Below are positions 62,456-64,000 of a stretch of DNA of 64,000 bases, piece by piece. The notes beneath the pieces are model-generated. The model saw nothing but the letters and a program-made list of their open reading frames with translations, had not been told where the DNA came from and did not search any database. Within the stretch, counting starts at the first letter, position 1. The number at the start of each line of letters is the position of its first letter. This DNA comes from a bacterium 1XD21-13 (GTDB lineage: Bacteria > Bacillota > Clostridia > Lachnospirales > Lachnospiraceae): contig QZDX01000004.1 of assembly GCA_009917555.1 (NCBI GenBank), forward strand, positions 62,001 to 126,000, given 5' to 3'. The position numbers and the translations under genes were made by a program.

Positions 62456-64000
62456 ATGAAGAAGTGGAGATATGGCTTTCATAAAATAGCTTTGTGGGCA
62501 TTAACAGCCATATTGGCTTGCGGCACTGCAAATAGTATGTCCTTGTGTGCGCGCGCCAAAGGTCTGGCAGGCAAAGATATTGCCCTTTATGGCGGAACAG
62601 GAGAGGAAAATCTCACAGGGGATGAGAAAAAAATATATGATGAATTAAGGTTTGCCGCCCAGCAGGTGGCATCCGGGCAGAGAGCGTCCACGACAGTTGC
62701 AATGAGCGATTTTGCGGAGCTTCAAAATTCCAAGGAGGAGATGGGCGCCACCATGGATCGTGTGCTGTCCTATCTCTTGATGGATTGTCCCTATGATTTT
62801 TATTGGTATGATAAAAAAACGGGATATTCCTGTACCTGGACGGCTACCGACCAGGGAGAGGTACTGTTTGTGTCGGTTTCGCTGCAGGTAGCCAACGGAT
62901 ATCAGGGAACGGCTGACTATACGGTAGATATGGACAAAACAAAGGCGGCGAAGCTGGTGGCAGAGAAGGCCCAGGCAATTGTAAACAGGCATCGCAGTGA
63001 GCCTGATTACGATAAGCTGAAGTCCTACATGACAGAGATTTGTAATTTGGCCTCCTATAATTGGGATGTATACAATGACAATATGGTTCCTTACGGCGAT
63101 CCATGGCAGCCTGTCTGGGTTTTTGACGGGGATCCGGATACCAGTGTAGTGTGTGAGGGGTATGCCAAGGCTTTTCAGTATTTGTGTGATTTATCAACCT
63201 TTCAGAATGCCGTGTGCTACACGGTAGAGGGGGATATGTCGGGAGGCACTGGCTCCGGTAGCCATATGTGGAATGTTGTTACCCTGGAGGGCAGGAATTA
63301 TCTGGTGGATGTGACCAATTGCGACAGCGGCTCCGTTGGAGAACCGGATCAACTGTTTTTAGCCGGCGCGGAAGGCTCCGTGGAAAACGGATATACGGTT
63401 TTCGTGGGATCAAATGGCACGGACATTGTATATTACTATGGAGACAATCAGTTTGGATTATTGGGGAATGTGCTGGAGCTGTCCCCCTATTCCTACCAGG
63501 ACCCGGATATGCTGAAGCTTAAGATTACGGCGCCGGAGGCGGGAGAGGTAGCTTTTGGTGATCCCGTAGATGATCAGGTGCTCACAGGAGGTCTTGCCGT
63601 AAATGGGAAAAATGAGGAGGTTCCGGGGAGCTTTGCCTGGAGGAATGACGTTACCTCCTACGGAAATGTTGGAACAAATACCCTGCAGGCAGTCTTTACG
63701 CCTGCCAATCCCCAGTATCAGCCGGTAGAAAATATATCGGTACCTGTAAAGGTACAGCGAAGACCTGTAACAGTTACCGCCGAGGAGAAAAGCAAGATCT
63801 ACGGAGATCCGGACCCGGAGCTTACCTACGCATATACCAATGTAATAGAGGGATATCCCTTATCCGGTGAGCTGATGCGAACCTCCGGAGAGGATGTAGG
63901 TACTTATCCTATACAACAGGGAACACTGACGGATGACAACAATCCCAATTATACAATCACCTTTACAGGCAGCAATCTGCGGATTATACCGGCATCCAAT
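62456..64000 (+). CDS. Secreted transglutaminase-like protein with MBG repeats (partial, runs off the window)
   Basis: The frame is open to the last base, giving 515 visible residues. A signal peptide (KIALWALTAILACGTANSMSLCA) precedes a transglutaminase/protease-like domain whose triad is Cys233 in SVVCEGYAKAFQYL, His270 in GSHMWNVV and Asp285 in LVDVTNCDSG. From about residue 350 on come MBG-type beta domains (VQRRPVTVTAEEKSKIYGDPDPELTY), typical of large surface adhesins. ATG 62456 has GGGGG 8 bases upstream; ATG 62441 is possible. It is likely a wall or matrix protein that modifies or crosslinks peptides. The C-terminus and anchoring signal are not seen. Confidence 0.85.
   Translation, partial: MKKWRYGFHKIALWALTAILACGTANSMSLCARAKGLAGKDIALYGGTGEENLTGDEKKIYDELRFAAQQVASGQRASTTVAMSDFAELQNSKEEMGATMDRVLSYLLMDCPYDFYWYDKKTGYSCTWTATDQGEVLFVSVSLQVANGYQGTADYTVDMDKTKAAKLVAEKAQAIVNRHRSEPDYDKLKSYMTEICNLASYNWDVYNDNMVPYGDPWQPVWVFDGDPDTSVVCEGYAKAFQYLCDLSTFQNAVCYTVEGDMSGGTGSGSHMWNVVTLEGRNYLVDVTNCDSGSVGEPDQLFLAGAEGSVENGYTVFVGSNGTDIVYYYGDNQFGLLGNVLELSPYSYQDPDMLKLKITAPEAGEVAFGDPVDDQVLTGGLAVNGKNEEVPGSFAWRNDVTSYGNVGTNTLQAVFTPANPQYQPVENISVPVKVQRRPVTVTAEEKSKIYGDPDPELTYAYTNVIEGYPLSGELMRTSGEDVGTYPIQQGTLTDDNNPNYTITFTGSNLRIIPASN

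Overview
The window looks like a chromosomal segment of a Gram-positive gut-type Clostridia, most likely Lachnospiraceae. This rests on moderate GC with strong AGGAGG-type ribosome binding sites, consensus sigma-A promoters, a clpC / small conserved protein / radA neighbourhood, class 1B dihydroorotate dehydrogenase (PyrK-PyrD), LytR-CpsA-Psr and VanZ proteins, and an RbsABC-type operon. The assignment is from gene content only. No gene-free stretch exceeds 300 bases.

Region 1 (1-27.3 kb) is a cell-surface polysaccharide locus. It holds the end of rfbC, a two-component ABC exporter (permease plus ATPase), several GT2 glycosyltransferases, several large multi-membrane proteins of GT-C-like appearance, a sugar aminotransferase, an ATP-grasp enzyme with a pair of EmrE-like half-flippases, a GtrB-like/GtrA pair, a CotH-CotH-VTC-DUF4956 cluster, a polyprenyl-phosphate sugar-1-phosphate transferase and an LCP ligase. 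Read together, a polymer is primed on a lipid carrier, extended, exported, decorated outside the membrane from polyprenyl-P-sugars, and attached to the wall.

Region 2 (27.4-39.6 kb) is precursor metabolism: glmS, pyrF-pyrK-pyrD, pyrE, and purE-purM-purN-purD, with a small membrane-protein/aminopeptidase group inserted (32.9-35.9 kb). The most striking non-coding signal of the window is here. Three copies of a roughly 120-base structured repeat sit directly in front of glmS, pyrE and purE, each ending in that gene's Shine-Dalgarno. Stem changes between copies are compensatory, and each copy holds a small ORF with its own SD. I regard this as the best candidate for an undescribed regulatory element. 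A different, 213-base inverted repeat fills the gap after purD.

Region 3 (39.8-47.3 kb) is a GntR/UTRA regulator divergent from deoC, an RbsB/RbsA/RbsC/RbsC-type ABC importer and a PfkB kinase: uptake and catabolism of a pentose, plausibly deoxyribose. A fused FeoA-FeoB iron transporter (47.2-49.5 kb, minus strand) overlaps its end convergently.

Region 4 (49.7-64 kb) holds an SH3-domain membrane protein, clpC, a small conserved protein, radA, tRNA-Trp, a SEC-C protein and a YdcF-like protein. A MacB-like ABC system with a large extracellular Ig-like partner, a cell-wall amidase and the start of a secreted transglutaminase-like/MBG-repeat protein follow. The last two transcription units share an upstream TTAArGAATTyTTAA box and an extended -10 promoter.
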